A stretch of 64,000 nt of DNA from Streptomyces sp. NRRL F-5727 (GCF_000719555.1 NZ_JOGX01000013.1:62001-126000), one strand, 5' to 3'; positions 1 through 8,459 are shown, counted from the stretch's first letter. Program-made: numbers and translations. The notes: generated from the letters alone by a model not told the origin.

Positions 1-202
1 GGAGCTCCAGGCGCGCGAAATGGGGCGGCTGCGCGCCGTGATGACGGGGCTGCTCTCCGCGTACACCGGTCACGGCGAGGCTCGGATCACCGCCGACACC
101 GACCGCCCGACCGTCCTCGACGCGCCGTCCGCGCTCGCGTACGGCCTGGTCGACCACATCGTCAGCGACCGCCGGACGGCCTCCGGCACGTCGGCCCGGT
201 GA
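1..202 (+). CDS. ClpP-like protease proteolytic subunit, C-terminal fragment (5' truncated by window)
   Basis: Only the last 66 or so residues are in the window (frame opening at base 2). They contain the typical C-terminal ClpP pattern: a helix leading into a Tyr-x-Gly-His segment, then Asp-Thr-Asp-Arg-Pro, and Ala-x-Ala-x-Tyr-Gly-Leu-Val-Asp, matching the TDR...A.EA..YGLVD block found at the end of ClpP chains. ClpP forms the serine-protease barrel that works with Clp ATPases in the cytoplasm. The catalytic Ser/His/Asp region lies upstream and cannot be checked. Streptomyces carry several ClpP paralogues, some of them divergent, and the Val-Leu-Asp-Ala-Pro-Ser segment replacing the usual Met-Ser/Thr-Ala-Glu-Glu suggests one of the less canonical copies. 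The next gene begins 8 bases after the stop, so the two probably share an mRNA. Confidence 0.65.
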   Translation, partial: ELQAREMGRLRAVMTGLLSAYTGHGEARITADTDRPTVLDAPSALAYGLVDHIVSDRRTASGTSAR

Positions 203-209
203 GGCCGCG

Positions 210-515
210 ATGGTGCCGGAGCTTCCGCCGCTGCCCGCCCTGACGCGCGCCGAGGGGCAGTTGATCGACGCGTACCTCGAAGTCGTCGACCTCCTGGGGA
301 AGATCAATCCATCCAGGGGTTCGCATACGTATGGGGCGCTGCGTGCGGCACAGGCGCTGGTCGGAAGGGTGGAGGCGCTGCGCGAGGCGCTGACGCTCAT
401 GCATATGCGGGGTGAGAGCGAGGTCCACGCGGAGACATTGGCCTGTGCGCTGCGGGTGTTGGACGGTGAGCGGCGGGCCGCCCGCGTCACCGTCCCCGGA
501 ACACGGGCCAGTTGA
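210..515 (+). CDS. Small hypothetical protein downstream of the ClpP-like gene
   Basis: A 101-residue soluble protein that I do not recognise. It starts with ATG 8 bases after the stop of the ClpP-like gene, which suggests co-transcription and perhaps translational coupling. The sequence looks largely helical: an Ala/Leu/Glu-rich stretch from about residue 12 to 35, and a second from about 45 to 90 with regularly spaced Leu/Val/Ala. There is no signal peptide, membrane segment or cysteine. Third-position GC and start context fit a real Streptomyces gene. A role linked to the adjacent protease (adaptor or substrate) is only a guess from position. Confidence 0.55.
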   Translation: MVPELPPLPALTRAEGQLIDAYLEVVDLLGKINPSRGSHTYGALRAAQALVGRVEALREALTLMHMRGESEVHAETLACALRVLDGERRAARVTVPGTRAS

Positions 516-865
516 CATTCCGACGTGTCGTGTCGAGCCCCGGACGGCCGACACCGGACGCAGAAACCGTCCCCCGTTCGGCGTAGCAGCGCGATCGACA
601 GATGAAGTGTGCGAGTTGCGCAACAGGTGTACGCATTTGGCGGAATCGGGCATTCCGATGCTGGTACGGGGCTCGTCGGCCAAACCTACGACGATCACGA
701 AACCCACTTGTCCACCCGTATGGATCAGTCGTGAGGAGCCTCACATAACGCCGTTTCCGCTCGGTTTTCGCCCTACTCGTGGGTCAAGATCCTCGACGAC
801 GACAAGCCCCCGCCACCCAGGCGGGGCGGCCCGGGCGGACGCCGAGTCCTGCCGCCGTCCCGGAC
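516..865. other. Intergenic region with no supported gene
   Basis: About 350 bases between the small hypothetical gene and the riboswitch leader of the NlpC/P60 gene. The first half is noticeably less GC-rich than its surroundings, as expected of a promoter region. A 48-codon reading frame from the ATG at 602 is present but has no ribosome site and an Arg-rich translation unlike neighbouring genes, so I do not call it. The promoter of the NlpC/P60 transcript must lie here, but I cannot place a convincing -35/-10 pair. Confidence 0.4.
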
Positions 866-1030
866 GTCTGGTCGACAGGATTGGATCGGCAGGAGTGGAG
901 GACCCGAGCAGTACGGGTCGATCGCGCCGGGCACACCGGCGTGACCGTCCCTTGGGGTGAAGCCGCAGCCGCGGCCGGGCATCTTCGCCTGCCCGAACCC
1001 GACAGGTCATCCTTCACAGGCGGCTGACGA
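866..1030 (+). promoter_or_regulatory. ydaO/yuaA-type c-di-AMP riboswitch leader
   Basis: The leader of the NlpC/P60 gene carries the conserved landmarks of the ydaO class: GGAGGACCC near 897-905, CTTGGGGTGAAGCC near 952-965, a GGGC...GCCC hairpin, and CCGAACCCGACAGGTCA near 994-1010, followed by the CACAGGCGGCTGACGAAGG closing segment just before the start codon. In actinobacteria this class senses cyclic di-AMP and switches off genes for cell-wall hydrolases such as resuscitation-promoting factors and NlpC/P60 proteins. The gene directly downstream is exactly such a hydrolase, which strengthens the call. Boundaries are approximate because I matched landmarks and did not fold the RNA. Confidence 0.85.
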
Positions 1031-1040
1031 AGGGTTGCGC

Positions 1041-1517
1041 ATGACTGCGCAGATGCATGTCCCGTCTCTGCTGTCCCGGGCGGGAGCCGTCTCGGCTCTC
1101 ACCCTCGCCGCCGTCGGCGGCACGCTCCTCGCACCGGGAGCGGCACCCGAAGCCCAGGCAGCCACCACGCACGCGACGAAGGCACTCAACGTCGCCGCGG
1201 CCAAGAAGGGCGCGCCCTACCGGTACGGCTCGGCGGGTCCCACCCGCTTCGACTGCTCCGGGCTCACGCTCTACGCGTACAAGAAGGCGGGCAAGTCGCT
1301 GCCCCGCACCGCGCAGCAGCAGTACAACAAGACCCGGCACATCTCCGCCTCCAGCCGGCAGAAGGGCGACCTGGTCTTCTTCCACTCCGGCGGCCGGGTC
1401 TACCACGTGGGGATCTACGCCGGCAGCGGCAAGATCTGGCATTCGCCCAAGACGGGGTCCTGGGTGAAGCTCGACAAGATCTGGACCTCGAAGGTCTACT
1501 ACGGCCGCGTGCGCTGA
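1041..1517 (+). CDS. Secreted NlpC/P60 peptidoglycan endopeptidase
   Basis: This 158-residue protein has a signal peptide (residues 1-41: hydrophobic core Ala-Gly-Ala-Val-Ser-Ala-Leu-Thr-Leu-Ala-Ala-Val, cleavage after Ala-Gln-Ala) followed by a minimal NlpC/P60 domain. The catalytic Cys is C72 in Asp-Cys-Ser-Gly, the His is H122 in Tyr-His-Val-Gly-Ile-Tyr, and the third polar residue is probably H134. Such enzymes cut D-Glu-meso-diaminopimelate bonds in peptide stems outside the cell. The domain stands alone, without SH3b, LysM or coiled-coil regions. The ATG at 1041 was chosen because AAGGG lies about 7 bases upstream and it opens directly into the signal peptide; an in-frame ATG at 957 would place 28 residues inside the riboswitch. 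Expression is probably controlled by c-di-AMP through that leader. Confidence 0.88.
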   Translation: MTAQMHVPSLLSRAGAVSALTLAAVGGTLLAPGAAPEAQAATTHATKALNVAAAKKGAPYRYGSAGPTRFDCSGLTLYAYKKAGKSLPRTAQQQYNKTRHISASSRQKGDLVFFHSGGRVYHVGIYAGSGKIWHSPKTGSWVKLDKIWTSKVYYGRVR

Positions 1518-1627
1518 CCCACCGGCGCCTGCGGCCGTCCCCAGGGTGCGGTGGCGCCGCCGCACCCCGCACCGCAGGCGCCTCGGTCGTCCGCGCCGGA
1601 GTCCGACCGGATCCCTAGGATGCGGCG

Positions 1628-2071
1628 ATGACTCTCGATCAAGCTCTTGTCGACGCCGCCATCGCGCAGGCGGACCGCCGCTGGTCCCCCGAGGAGCCGG
1701 GCGGGGCCGCCGCCGTCCGTCTGGACGACGGGCGGATTCTGACCAGCGTCGGCCTCGACAACATCCACGGCAGCGTCGCCCTCTGCCAGGAGACCGGCGC
1801 GTACTGCCAGGCGTACACCCTGAACCGCCGGGTGACCGCGTCCGTCTGCGTCTTCCGCGATCCCGAGGACGGCCGGTACGTCATCCTGCCGCCGTGCGGC
1901 GTCTGCCAGGAACGGCTCGCGCTCTGGGGGCCCGACGTCGAGGTCGGCGTACCCGACCCCGAGGACCCGACCCGCTGGGTGGCGCACCGGCTCGCCGAGC
2001 TGCATCCGCACTACTGGGCGCGCCACTTCGCCGGTGGCTCCTGGCCGTCGCAGGGCCTGCACGCGAGCTGA
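1628..2071 (+). CDS. Cytidine deaminase-like protein
   Basis: A 147-residue member of the cytidine deaminase fold, the usual length for a tetrameric CDA. The zinc-site elements are visible: C53-Q54-E55 in place of the usual Cys-Ala-Glu, keeping the metal-binding Cys and the catalytic Glu, and P89-C90-G-V-C93-Q-E, the Pro-Cys-x-x-Cys motif. The Asn-Ile-His-Gly-Ser segment before C53 corresponds to the substrate-binding region. It may deaminate cytidine, deoxycytidine or a blasticidin-like nucleoside; the Ala-to-Gln change and divergence from housekeeping Cdd make the substrate uncertain. A TAGGAT hexamer ends 6 bases before the ATG, with no Shine-Dalgarno sequence, so the mRNA is probably leaderless. 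It converges on the minus-strand anti-sigma ATPase with 9 bases between stops. Confidence 0.75.
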   Translation: MTLDQALVDAAIAQADRRWSPEEPGGAAAVRLDDGRILTSVGLDNIHGSVALCQETGAYCQAYTLNRRVTASVCVFRDPEDGRYVILPPCGVCQERLALWGPDVEVGVPDPEDPTRWVAHRLAELHPHYWARHFAGGSWPSQGLHAS

Positions 2072-2080
2072 GCGGCGCGT

Positions 2081-2524
2081 TCAGCAGGCCGGGACGGCTG
2101 CCGGCGCGGCGGCCCACGGCAGCGTGATCCAGACGGTCTTGCCGCCCTCGGCGGTCGGCGTGACCGAGAGCCGGCCGCCCGCCTCCGCCGCGAGGACGCG
2201 GATGATCACCATGCCGCGTCCGTTGTCCTGCTGGACGGCGGCGGGAAGCCGGCGCGGAAACCGCGGATGGCTGTCGGTCACGCCGATGCGCAGCAGCTCG
2301 TCGCGGTCGAGACGCAGCTCGACGGTGAAGGTGGGCGATTGCCCAAAGGTGTGCTGTACCGCGTTGGTCGCCAGCTCCGAGACCATCAGCCGGATCGAGT
2401 CCGCCGCGTCCCCGCCGTCGTCCAGACCCCAGCGGCCGAGCACCTCCGCGACGAACCTCCGCGCCGTGGCGACCGCGGCGGGTTCGCTCGGCAGGGTGAC
2501 GGATGCTTCCTGGTGATCTGCCAT
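2081..2524 (-). CDS. ATP-binding SpoIIAB/RsbW-like anti-sigma factor type kinase
   Basis: A 147-residue stand-alone GHKL ATPase of the kind abundant in Streptomyces. The N box is [10 protein letters not shown] (E50, N54, H58), the G1 box contains D84 (Val-Thr-Asp-Ser), and the G2 box is Asp-Asn-Gly-Arg-Gly-Met. These proteins bind ATP and either sequester a SigB/SigF-type sigma factor or phosphorylate an anti-anti-sigma factor. No sigma factor or antagonist gene lies next to it, so its partner is unknown. The ATG at 2524 was chosen because homologous proteins begin just before the first strand; the frame runs 54 codons further upstream in a Arg-rich extension that looks non-coding. Confidence 0.8.
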   Translation of the reverse strand: MADHQEASVTLPSEPAAVATARRFVAEVLGRWGLDDGGDAADSIRLMVSELATNAVQHTFGQSPTFTVELRLDRDELLRIGVTDSHPRFPRRLPAAVQQDNGRGMVIIRVLAAEAGGRLSVTPTAEGGKTVWITLPWAAAPAAVPAC

Positions 2525-2764
2525 GGCGAGGTCGTCCCTTTCCCGCCGGGGCCGTCGCCCCGGATCGCGCTCCGCGTCAGACTGCCACCGATCACGGGCC
2601 GGGGTGGGGCGTTCTCCCGAGATATGCCCCGTTCTGTCGCCCGAAGCGGTGAACTCTGCGCTCCTGGACCGCCCTTGGGCCCGCATCCGGGACCCGGAGT
2701 CGATCCCTGCCGCTCATCCCTGCCGCCGATCCCCGCTGCCCGGTCCCTCGCCCGCCCCGCGGTG

Positions 2765-3943
2765 TCAGCGCGCTCCGGCCGGCGCGGTCCGCACGATCGT
2801 CGCGACCGCCCGCTCGATCTCCGCGTCCGTGAGGTCGGCGCGGGCCGTCAGCCGCAGCCGCGAGATGCCGTCCGGCACCGACGGCGGCCGGAAGCAGCCC
2901 ACGGACAGGCCCTGTTCGCGGCAGTCCGCCGCCCACCGCAACGCCTCCTCCGGCCCCGGCGCGTGGACCGAGACCACCGCCGCGTCCGGCCGGGCCGCGG
3001 TGAACCCCGCCTCGGTGAGCGTCCGGTGCAGGGCGGTCGCGACCGTACGAGCCCGTCCGGCCAGGCCCGGATCGGCGGCGAGCAGCCGCAGGCTCGCGAG
3101 CGCCGCGCCGGTGGCGGCGGGGGCGAGCCCGGTGTCGAAGATGAAGGTGCGCGCCGCGTTGACCAGGTGCTCGATGACCCGGGCCGGGCCGAGCACCGCA
3201 CCGCCCTGGCTGCCCAGCGACTTGGAAAGGGTGAGGGTCGCCACCACGTCCTCGTCACCGGCGAGCCCGGCGCCGTGGAGGGCGCCCCGGCCGCCGTCGC
3301 CGAGCACACCGAAACCGTGCGCGTCGTCCACGACCAGGCCGGCGCCGTGGTCGCGGCAGGCGGCGGCGAGTTCCTCCAGCGGGGCCCGGTCGCCGTCGAC
3401 GGAGAAGACGGAGTCGCTGACGGCGAGCGCCCGCCGCCCCGGATGCGCCTCCAGCGTCTTGCGTACGGCCTCGGGCTCGGCGTGCGGGACGACGGCGGTC
3501 TCCGCCCGGGCGAGCCGGCAGCCGTCGACGATCGAGGCGTGGTTGGCGGCGTCGGAGACGATCAGCGCGCCCGGACCGCCGAGCGCGGTGAGCGCGGCGA
3601 GGTTGGCGGTGTAGCCGGAGGAGAAGACGAGGGCGGCCTCGAAGCCGCAGAACGCGGCCAGTTCCTCCTCCAGCCGGGTGTGCAGCCGGGTCGTGCCGGT
3701 GACGAGCCGCGAGCCGGTCGCGCCGGCGCCCCAGCGGCGGGCGGCCTCGGCGGCCGCCCCGGTGACCTCGGGGTGCCGGGTGAGACCGAGGTAGTCGTTG
3801 CCCGCCAGGTCGAGCAGCTCCGACTCGGCCGCCCGCGGGCGCAGCGTCCGTACCAGCCCCGCCTCCGCCCGCCGGCGGGCCTCCGCCCCGGTCCAGTCGA
3901 AGGCGGAACGGCGCGCGGACGGGGTCGGCTGGGCCTGGGGCAT
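2765..3943 (-). CDS. bioF: 8-amino-7-oxononanoate synthase
   Basis: A PLP enzyme that condenses pimeloyl-ACP/CoA with L-alanine in the first committed step of the biotin ring pathway. The 392 residues are full length. Visible signatures: Asn-Asp-Tyr-Leu-Gly-Leu near 49-54, Thr-Gly-Ser-Arg-Leu near 76-80, D206-D207-A-H209 contacting the cofactor ring, and the Schiff-base lysine K241 in Leu-Ser-Lys-Ser-Leu-Gly. I start at the ATG at 3943, which has GAAGGA about 8 bases upstream; a GTG seven codons earlier is possible but lacks a ribosome site. It is divergent from bioB, with a 168-bp shared control region, and together with bioB-bioA-bioD gives the four late biotin steps. No early pimeloyl genes (bioC/bioH/bioI/bioW) are nearby. 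Confidence 0.93.
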   Translation of the reverse strand: MPQAQPTPSARRSAFDWTGAEARRRAEAGLVRTLRPRAAESELLDLAGNDYLGLTRHPEVTGAAAEAARRWGAGATGSRLVTGTTRLHTRLEEELAAFCGFEAALVFSSGYTANLAALTALGGPGALIVSDAANHASIVDGCRLARAETAVVPHAEPEAVRKTLEAHPGRRALAVSDSVFSVDGDRAPLEELAAACRDHGAGLVVDDAHGFGVLGDGGRGALHGAGLAGDEDVVATLTLSKSLGSQGGAVLGPARVIEHLVNAARTFIFDTGLAPAATGAALASLRLLAADPGLAGRARTVATALHRTLTEAGFTAARPDAAVVSVHAPGPEEALRWAADCREQGLSVGCFRPPSVPDGISRLRLTARADLTDAEIERAVATIVRTAPAGAR

Positions 3944-4111
3944 GGGGCGTTCCTTCGTCGGCACCGATGGTCGGCACCTTTTGTAGGCAGCGCACAGACC
4001 CTAACGGCAGGAGGCCGAGGTCGGGATGTGGTCATACACACACCTCGATCGGGCTCGTTTGTTCAGATCCTCCTTGGCCGGGGGGTGTGCCGTAGGCAAG
4101 GATCAGCCCTT
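3944..4111. promoter_or_regulatory. Divergent bioF/bioB control region
   Basis: This 168-bp gap separates two divergently transcribed biotin genes and is locally AT-richer. On the minus strand, TACAAA around 3980 with an upstream TTAGGG is a possible bioF promoter; on the plus strand TAGGCA near 4093 is a possible bioB -10. I looked for a BioQ-like operator (TGAAC-N3-GTTAC type) and for a BirA-like long palindrome and saw neither, so the regulator of this region is unknown. Confidence 0.4.
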
Positions 4112-5356
4112 ATGGACCTGCTGAACACGCTGGTGGAGAAGGGGCTGCGGCGCGAGACGCCGACCCGTGAAGAAGCGCTCGCCGTGCTGGCGACCTCCGA
4201 CGACGAACTGCTCGATGTGGTGGCGGCGGCCGGCAAGGTGCGCCGGCAGTGGTTCGGGCGGCGGGTGAAGCTGAACTACCTCGTCAACCTGAAGTCCGGG
4301 CTGTGCCCGGAGGACTGCTCGTACTGTTCGCAGCGGCTCGGCTCCAAGGCCGACATCCTCAAGTACACCTGGCTGAAGCCGGACGAGGCGTCCCAGGCGG
4401 CCGCGGCGGGCATCGCCGGCGGCGCCAAGCGGGTCTGCCTGGTGGCGAGCGGCCGCGGTCCGACGGACCGGGACGTCGAGCGGGTCGGCAGGACCATCGA
4501 GGCGATCAAGGAGCAGAACGAGGGCGTCGAGGTGTGCGCCTGCCTCGGTCTGCTCTCCGACGGCCAGGCCGAGCGGCTGAAGTCGGCGGGCGCCGACGCG
4601 TACAACCACAACCTCAACACCTCCGAGGGCACGTACGGCGAGATCACCACCACCCACACCTACGCGGACCGGGTGGACACCGTGCAGAAGGCGCACGCGG
4701 CGGGCCTCTCCGCCTGCTCGGGCCTGATCGCCGGCATGGGCGAGACCGACGAGGACCTGGTCGACGTGGTCTTCGCGCTGCGCGAGCTGGACTCGGACTC
4801 GGTGCCGGTCAACTTCCTGATCCCCTTCGAGGGCACGCCCCTGGCGAAGGAGTGGAACCTCAGCCCGCAGCGTTGCCTGCGGATCCTCGCCATGGTCCGC
4901 TTCGTCTGCCCCGACGTCGAGGTGCGGATCGCGGGCGGCCGCGAGGTCCACCTGCGGTCGATGCAGCCGCTGGCGCTGAACATCGCCAACTCGATCTTCC
5001 TCGGCGACTACCTCACCAGCGAGGGCCAGGCCGGCCAGGCCGACCTCGACATGATCGCGGACGCCGGCTTCGAGGTGGAGGGCGCGGGCACCACCACGCT
5101 GCCCGCCCACCGCGCCGACGCGCTCGCGGCGGCGGGCGGCGGCTGCGGTTCGCACGCCTCGGCGGGCGGCTGCGGTTCCGAGGCGGCGGCAGGCTGCGGC
5201 TCGCACGCGGACGCGGCGGCCGGCGGCGGCTGCGGCCCGTGCGGCGGCCACGCGCAGGCCCCGGCCGAGGCGGCCGCCCCGGCCTCGGAGGCGCGGACGG
5301 ACCTGGTGGCGGTGCGCCGCCGCGGCGCCGGCACGGACCTGGCACCGAACGCGTAA
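4112..5356 (+). CDS. bioB: Biotin synthase with a Cys/Gly/His-rich C-terminal tail
   Basis: This radical-SAM enzyme inserts sulfur into dethiobiotin. The [4Fe-4S] motif is C65-P-E-D-C69-S-Y-C72, and the TIM-barrel landmarks [15 protein letters not shown] and Val-Arg-Ile-Ala-Gly-Gly-Arg are intact. At 414 residues it is about 70 longer than the 346-residue E. coli protein. The excess lies after roughly residue 345: a low-complexity tail with repeated Gly-Cys-Gly-Ser-His/Glu and Cys-Gly-Pro-Cys-Gly-Gly-His units followed by an Ala/Glu/Pro-rich stretch. The tail may bind iron or another metal, or serve as a sulfur or cluster reservoir, but that is inference. It is the first gene of bioB-bioA-bioD. 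Confidence 0.94.
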   Translation: MDLLNTLVEKGLRRETPTREEALAVLATSDDELLDVVAAAGKVRRQWFGRRVKLNYLVNLKSGLCPEDCSYCSQRLGSKADILKYTWLKPDEASQAAAAGIAGGAKRVCLVASGRGPTDRDVERVGRTIEAIKEQNEGVEVCACLGLLSDGQAERLKSAGADAYNHNLNTSEGTYGEITTTHTYADRVDTVQKAHAAGLSACSGLIAGMGETDEDLVDVVFALRELDSDSVPVNFLIPFEGTPLAKEWNLSPQRCLRILAMVRFVCPDVEVRIAGGREVHLRSMQPLALNIANSIFLGDYLTSEGQAGQADLDMIADAGFEVEGAGTTTLPAHRADALAAAGGGCGSHASAGGCGSEAAAGCGSHADAAAGGGCGPCGGHAQAPAEAAAPASEARTDLVAVRRRGAGTDLAPNA

Positions 5357-5359
5357 CGG

Positions 5360-6646
5360 GTGACGATGCGCAACGACGAACTCCTCGCCCTGGACCGGGC
5401 GCACGTGTGGCATCCGTACGGCCCGATGCCGGGCCGTACGGAGCCGCTGGTGGTCGCGTCCGCGTCCGGTGTGCGTCTGCACCTCGCCGAGCCCTCCGAG
5501 GGACGGTCGGAGCTGATCGACGGCATGTCGTCGTGGTGGTCGGCTGTGCACGGCTACAACCACCCGGTGCTCAACGAGGCGGCGCGCGGTCAGCTCGACC
5601 GGATGAGCCACGTGATGTTCGGCGGGCTCACCCACGAGCCCGCGGTACGGCTCGCGGCCCGGCTGGTGGAGATCACGCCCGAGCCGCTGCGCCATGTCTT
5701 CCTGAGCGACTCCGGTTCCGTCGCGGTCGAGGTCGCGGCCAAGATGTGCCTGCAGTACTGGCGTTCGCTCGGCCGCCCCGCCAAGCGGCGGCTGCTGACC
5801 TGGCGCGGCGGCTACCACGGCGACACCTGGCAGCCGATGTCGGTGTGCGACCCCGAGGGCGGGATGCACCAGCTGTGGTCCGGCGTGCTCCAGCAGCAGG
5901 TCTTCGTGGACGCGCCGCCGGCCGCGTACGAGGAGTCGTACGCCGAACTGCTCCGCACCGCGATCGCGCGGCACGCGGACGAGCTGGCCGCGGTGATCGT
6001 GGAACCGGTGGTGCAGGGCGCGGGCGGCATGCGCTTCCACGACCCGGCGTACCTGCGGGTGCTGCGCGAGGCGTGCGACGCGCACGACGTGCTGCTCGTC
6101 TTCGACGAGATCGCCACGGGCTTCGGGCGTACGGGCACGCTGTTCGCCGCGGACCAGGCCGGGGTCTCCCCCGACGTGATGTGCCTGGGCAAGGCGCTGA
6201 CGGGCGGATACCTGTCGATGGCGGCGACCTTGTGCACCCGCACAGTGGCCGACGGCATCTCCCGAGGCGAGGTGCCGGTGCTCGCGCACGGTCCGACGTT
6301 CATGGGCAACCCGCTCGCCTCCGCGGTCGCCTGCGCCTCCATCGACCTGCTCCTCTCCCAGGACTGGGCGAGGGAGGTCAAGCGGATCGAGGCCGGGCTG
6401 CGCGACGGCCTCGCGGGCACCGAGGACGTCCCCGGCGTCCGCGAGGTGCGGGTGCTCGGCGCGATCGGCGTCGTCCAGCTCGACCACGAGGTCGACATGG
6501 CGGCGGCGACCCGGGCGGCGGTCCGGGAGGGCGTGTGGCTGCGTCCGTTCCGCGACCTCGTCTACACCATGCCGCCGTACGTGACCGGCGACGCCGACCT
6601 GGCACGGATCTGCGCGGCGGTGCGTGCCGCGGCGACCGCGGGCTGA
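5360..6646 (+). CDS. bioA: Adenosylmethionine-8-amino-7-oxononanoate aminotransferase
   Basis: This class III PLP aminotransferase makes 7,8-diaminopelargonic acid, normally using SAM as amino donor. The 428 residues match the family length. Visible features are the Gly-Met-Ser-Ser-Trp-Trp segment near residues 55-60 that shapes the BioA active site, Asp-Glu-Ile-Ala-Thr-Gly-Phe-Gly-Arg at 249-257 with D249 facing the cofactor, and the Schiff-base lysine K278 in Leu-Gly-Lys-Ala-Leu-Thr-Gly-Gly. The GTG at 5360 lies 4 bases after the bioB stop; an ATG two codons later (5366) is an equally good start. The tight spacing indicates translational coupling with bioB. Confidence 0.93.
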   Translation: MTMRNDELLALDRAHVWHPYGPMPGRTEPLVVASASGVRLHLAEPSEGRSELIDGMSSWWSAVHGYNHPVLNEAARGQLDRMSHVMFGGLTHEPAVRLAARLVEITPEPLRHVFLSDSGSVAVEVAAKMCLQYWRSLGRPAKRRLLTWRGGYHGDTWQPMSVCDPEGGMHQLWSGVLQQQVFVDAPPAAYEESYAELLRTAIARHADELAAVIVEPVVQGAGGMRFHDPAYLRVLREACDAHDVLLVFDEIATGFGRTGTLFAADQAGVSPDVMCLGKALTGGYLSMAATLCTRTVADGISRGEVPVLAHGPTFMGNPLASAVACASIDLLLSQDWAREVKRIEAGLRDGLAGTEDVPGVREVRVLGAIGVVQLDHEVDMAAATRAAVREGVWLRPFRDLVYTMPPYVTGDADLARICAAVRAAATAG

Positions 6647-6683
6647 GTCCGCCGACGACGGCGGACGGACAGAAGGGAACACC

Positions 6684-7400
6684 ATGAGCATCGTCGTCGT
6701 CAGCGGGACGGGGACGGAGATCGGCAAGACCGTCGTCACCGCGGCGGTCGCCGCCGCGGCCGTCGCCGCCGGGCGTTCGGTCGCGGTCCTCAAGCCCGCC
6801 CAGACCGGGCTCGCGCCCGCCGAACGCGGTGACGCGGACGAGGCGGTACGGCTCTCGGGCGCGAAGACCGCCGCCGAGCTGGCCCGTTATCCGGAGCCAC
6901 TGGCGCCGGGCACGGCCGCCCGGCGCGCGGGCATGGCGCCGGTCGGGCCGGCGCGGGTCGCGGAGGCGGCCCGCGCGCTCGCCGAGGAGCACGACCTGGT
7001 GCTCGTCGAGGGCGCGGGCGGACTGCTCGTCCGCTTCGACGAGGACGGCGGCACGCTCGCCGACGCGGCCCGGCTGCTCGGCGCACCCGTCCTGGTGGTC
7101 GCGCCCGCCGGGCTCGGGACGCTGAACTCGACCGCGCTGACGGCGGAGGCGCTGCGGGCGCGGGGGATCGCGCAGCTCGGTGTGGTCGTCGGCAGCTGGC
7201 CGGCGGCGCCGGACCTCGCGGCGCGGTGCAATCTGACGGACCTGCCGGAGTCGGCGGGGGCGCCGCTGCTCGGCGCGGTGCCGGAGGGCTCCGGCGCGCT
7301 GGACCCGGCCGCCTTCCGCGCGGCGGCGGGCGGCTGGCTCGCCCCCGCGCTCGGCGGCACCTGGGACGCGGACGCGTTCAGGCGCGCGGCAGGGGCCTGA
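6684..7400 (+). CDS. bioD: Dethiobiotin synthetase
   Basis: An ATP-dependent carboxylase that closes the ureido ring of dethiobiotin, giving the substrate of BioB. The 238-residue chain has the P-loop Gly-Thr-Gly-Thr-Glu-Ile-Gly-Lys-Thr at residues 8-16, the substrate-binding lysine in Leu-Lys-Pro-Ala-Gln-Thr-Gly near 37-42, and Val-Glu-Gly-Ala-Gly-Gly-Leu-Leu-Val near 109-117. The ATG at 6684 follows AGAAGGGA by about 8 bases. It lies 37 bases downstream of bioA and closes the bioBAD operon. Confidence 0.93.
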   Translation: MSIVVVSGTGTEIGKTVVTAAVAAAAVAAGRSVAVLKPAQTGLAPAERGDADEAVRLSGAKTAAELARYPEPLAPGTAARRAGMAPVGPARVAEAARALAEEHDLVLVEGAGGLLVRFDEDGGTLADAARLLGAPVLVVAPAGLGTLNSTALTAEALRARGIAQLGVVVGSWPAAPDLAARCNLTDLPESAGAPLLGAVPEGSGALDPAAFRAAAGGWLAPALGGTWDADAFRRAAGA

Positions 7401-7414
7401 GCCGGCCACCCCCA

Positions 7415-7520
7415 CCCCCGGCGCGTCCCCACTCCCCCGCGCGTCCCCTCTCTCTTCGCGTGTCCCCTCTCTCTTCGCGGAGCGTCTCTTCGCGGAGCGT
7501 CTCCCCACGGAGACCGTCTC
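7415..7520. repeat. Imperfect short tandem repeats after bioD
   Basis: The gap between bioD and the VOC gene is built from variations of a few short units: GCGTCCCC, TCTCTCTTCGCG (two near-identical copies) and GGAGCGTCTC followed by a third GGAGACCGTCTC copy. The last copies form an inverted arrangement (GGAGAC/GTCTCC) close to the next gene. No coding frame or convincing terminator is seen. It looks like slippage-generated spacer DNA. Confidence 0.5.
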
Positions 7521-7534
7521 CGTAGAGTGAGGGG

Positions 7535-7879
7535 ATGCGCGCACACGTTCAGGAGCTCGTCTTCGACTGCGGCGAACCGGCCGCGCTGGTCCGGTTCTGG
7601 GCGGGTCTCCTCGGCGGGGAGCCCGTCGACCGGAGCCCCGACTGGTCGTACGTGGACCCGCCGGGGTTCGTCCGCATCGCCTTCCAGCGGGTTCCCGAGG
7701 GCAAGGCGGCGAAGAACCGGCTCCACCTCGACCTGGAGGTGCCCGACCCGGAGGCGGCGGCCGACGAGACGTCGCCGCGCGGCGCGGTCCGCGTCGGCGG
7801 CCTCGTCACCGACGAGCAGGGGTCCTTCCAGGTGATGCGGGATCCGGAGGGCAACGAGTTCTGCTTCGTCACGGGGTGA
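7535..7879 (+). CDS. VOC (glyoxalase/bleomycin-resistance fold) family protein
   Basis: A 114-residue single-module vicinal-oxygen-chelate protein. The opening strand ends in Phe-Asp-Cys-Gly, followed by the helix Leu-Val-Arg-Phe-Trp-Ala-Gly-Leu-Leu-Gly; a central Asn-Arg-Leu-His-Leu-Asp-Leu-Glu-Val carries a possible metal-ligand His; and the closing strand Val-Met-Arg-Asp-Pro-Glu-Gly-Asn-Glu-Phe-Cys-Phe-Val is the typical end with its Glu ligand. Members are lyases, dioxygenases or drug-binding proteins, and the substrate cannot be told here. The hexamer TAGAGT ends 6 bases before the ATG, so the transcript is probably leaderless. Confidence 0.8.
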   Translation: MRAHVQELVFDCGEPAALVRFWAGLLGGEPVDRSPDWSYVDPPGFVRIAFQRVPEGKAAKNRLHLDLEVPDPEAAADETSPRGAVRVGGLVTDEQGSFQVMRDPEGNEFCFVTG

Positions 7880-7946
7880 CCGGTCCCGCCGATCCACCCT
7901 GTGGAACGTGCTGGCGACGCCCCGACCCGCGTGGTGGGATCGAGCC

Positions 7947-8378
7947 ATGATCGATACCGATGTGGAGATCCGCCCCGCGGTGCCCTCCGACGCCGAGTCC
8001 GTGCTCGCCTTCTGGCGGGAGTCCGCCGAGGGCACGTCCATCTCCGACGACGTCGACGGAGTGAGGCGGCTCCTCGACCGTGACCCGGAAGCCCTGATCC
8101 TCGCCGTGGACGGCGACCGGATCGTCGGTTCCGTGATCGCCGGCTGGGACGGCTGGCGCGCCTCGCTCTACCGGCTCGCGGTGCTCCCCTCGTACCGCAG
8201 GCGCGGTCTCTCGAAGGCGCTGCTCAAGGCGGCGGAGGATCGTTTCGCCGCGCTGGGCGGGCGCCGCGCGGACGCGATGGTCCTGGAGGCGAACGAGCGC
8301 GCGCACCGCGCCTGGGAAACGGCGGGGTACGAACGGCAGGAGCAGTGGCGTCGCTGGGTGAAGCCGTTCAGCGGCTGA
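7947..8378 (+). CDS. GNAT family N-acetyltransferase
   Basis: A 143-residue protein with the full GNAT fold. The N-terminal strand is Val-Glu-Ile-Arg-Pro-Ala, the central strand Leu-Tyr-Arg-Leu-Ala-Val-Leu-Pro, and the acetyl-CoA pyrophosphate loop Tyr-Arg-Arg-Arg-Gly-Leu-Ser-Lys-Ala-Leu near residues 75-84 corresponds to the R/Q-x-x-G-x-G/A motif with Ser at the last position. The C-terminal Asn-Glu-Arg-Ala-His-Arg-Ala-Trp-Glu-Thr-Ala-Gly-Tyr is motif B. It acetylates an unknown amine or protein. It follows the VOC gene by 67 bases and may or may not be co-transcribed. Confidence 0.82.
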   Translation: MIDTDVEIRPAVPSDAESVLAFWRESAEGTSISDDVDGVRRLLDRDPEALILAVDGDRIVGSVIAGWDGWRASLYRLAVLPSYRRRGLSKALLKAAEDRFAALGGRRADAMVLEANERAHRAWETAGYERQEQWRRWVKPFSG

Positions 8379-8459
8379 TCGGCCTGCCGTTTTGCCGATC
8401 CTTTACGATGAGATCTCCCTTCGAAGACCGAGACAACCGAAAGGTGTGAACGTCCGCCC

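Noticed and set aside
602..745. 48-codon frame upstream of the riboswitch
   Set aside because: No ribosome site, Arg-rich composition and AT-richer promoter context argue against translation.
2267..4111. A 1029-codon plus-strand frame fusing shadow DNA to BioB
   Set aside because: The real BioB starts at 4112; the upstream part is antisense to bioF and Arg/Gly-rich.
4103..6793. Long minus-strand frame opposite bioB/bioA
   Set aside because: Gly/Arg/His-rich translation with no domain and antisense to well-supported biotin genes.
7415..7520. CRISPR array
   Set aside because: Units are too short and irregular, with no uniform repeat/spacer pattern.
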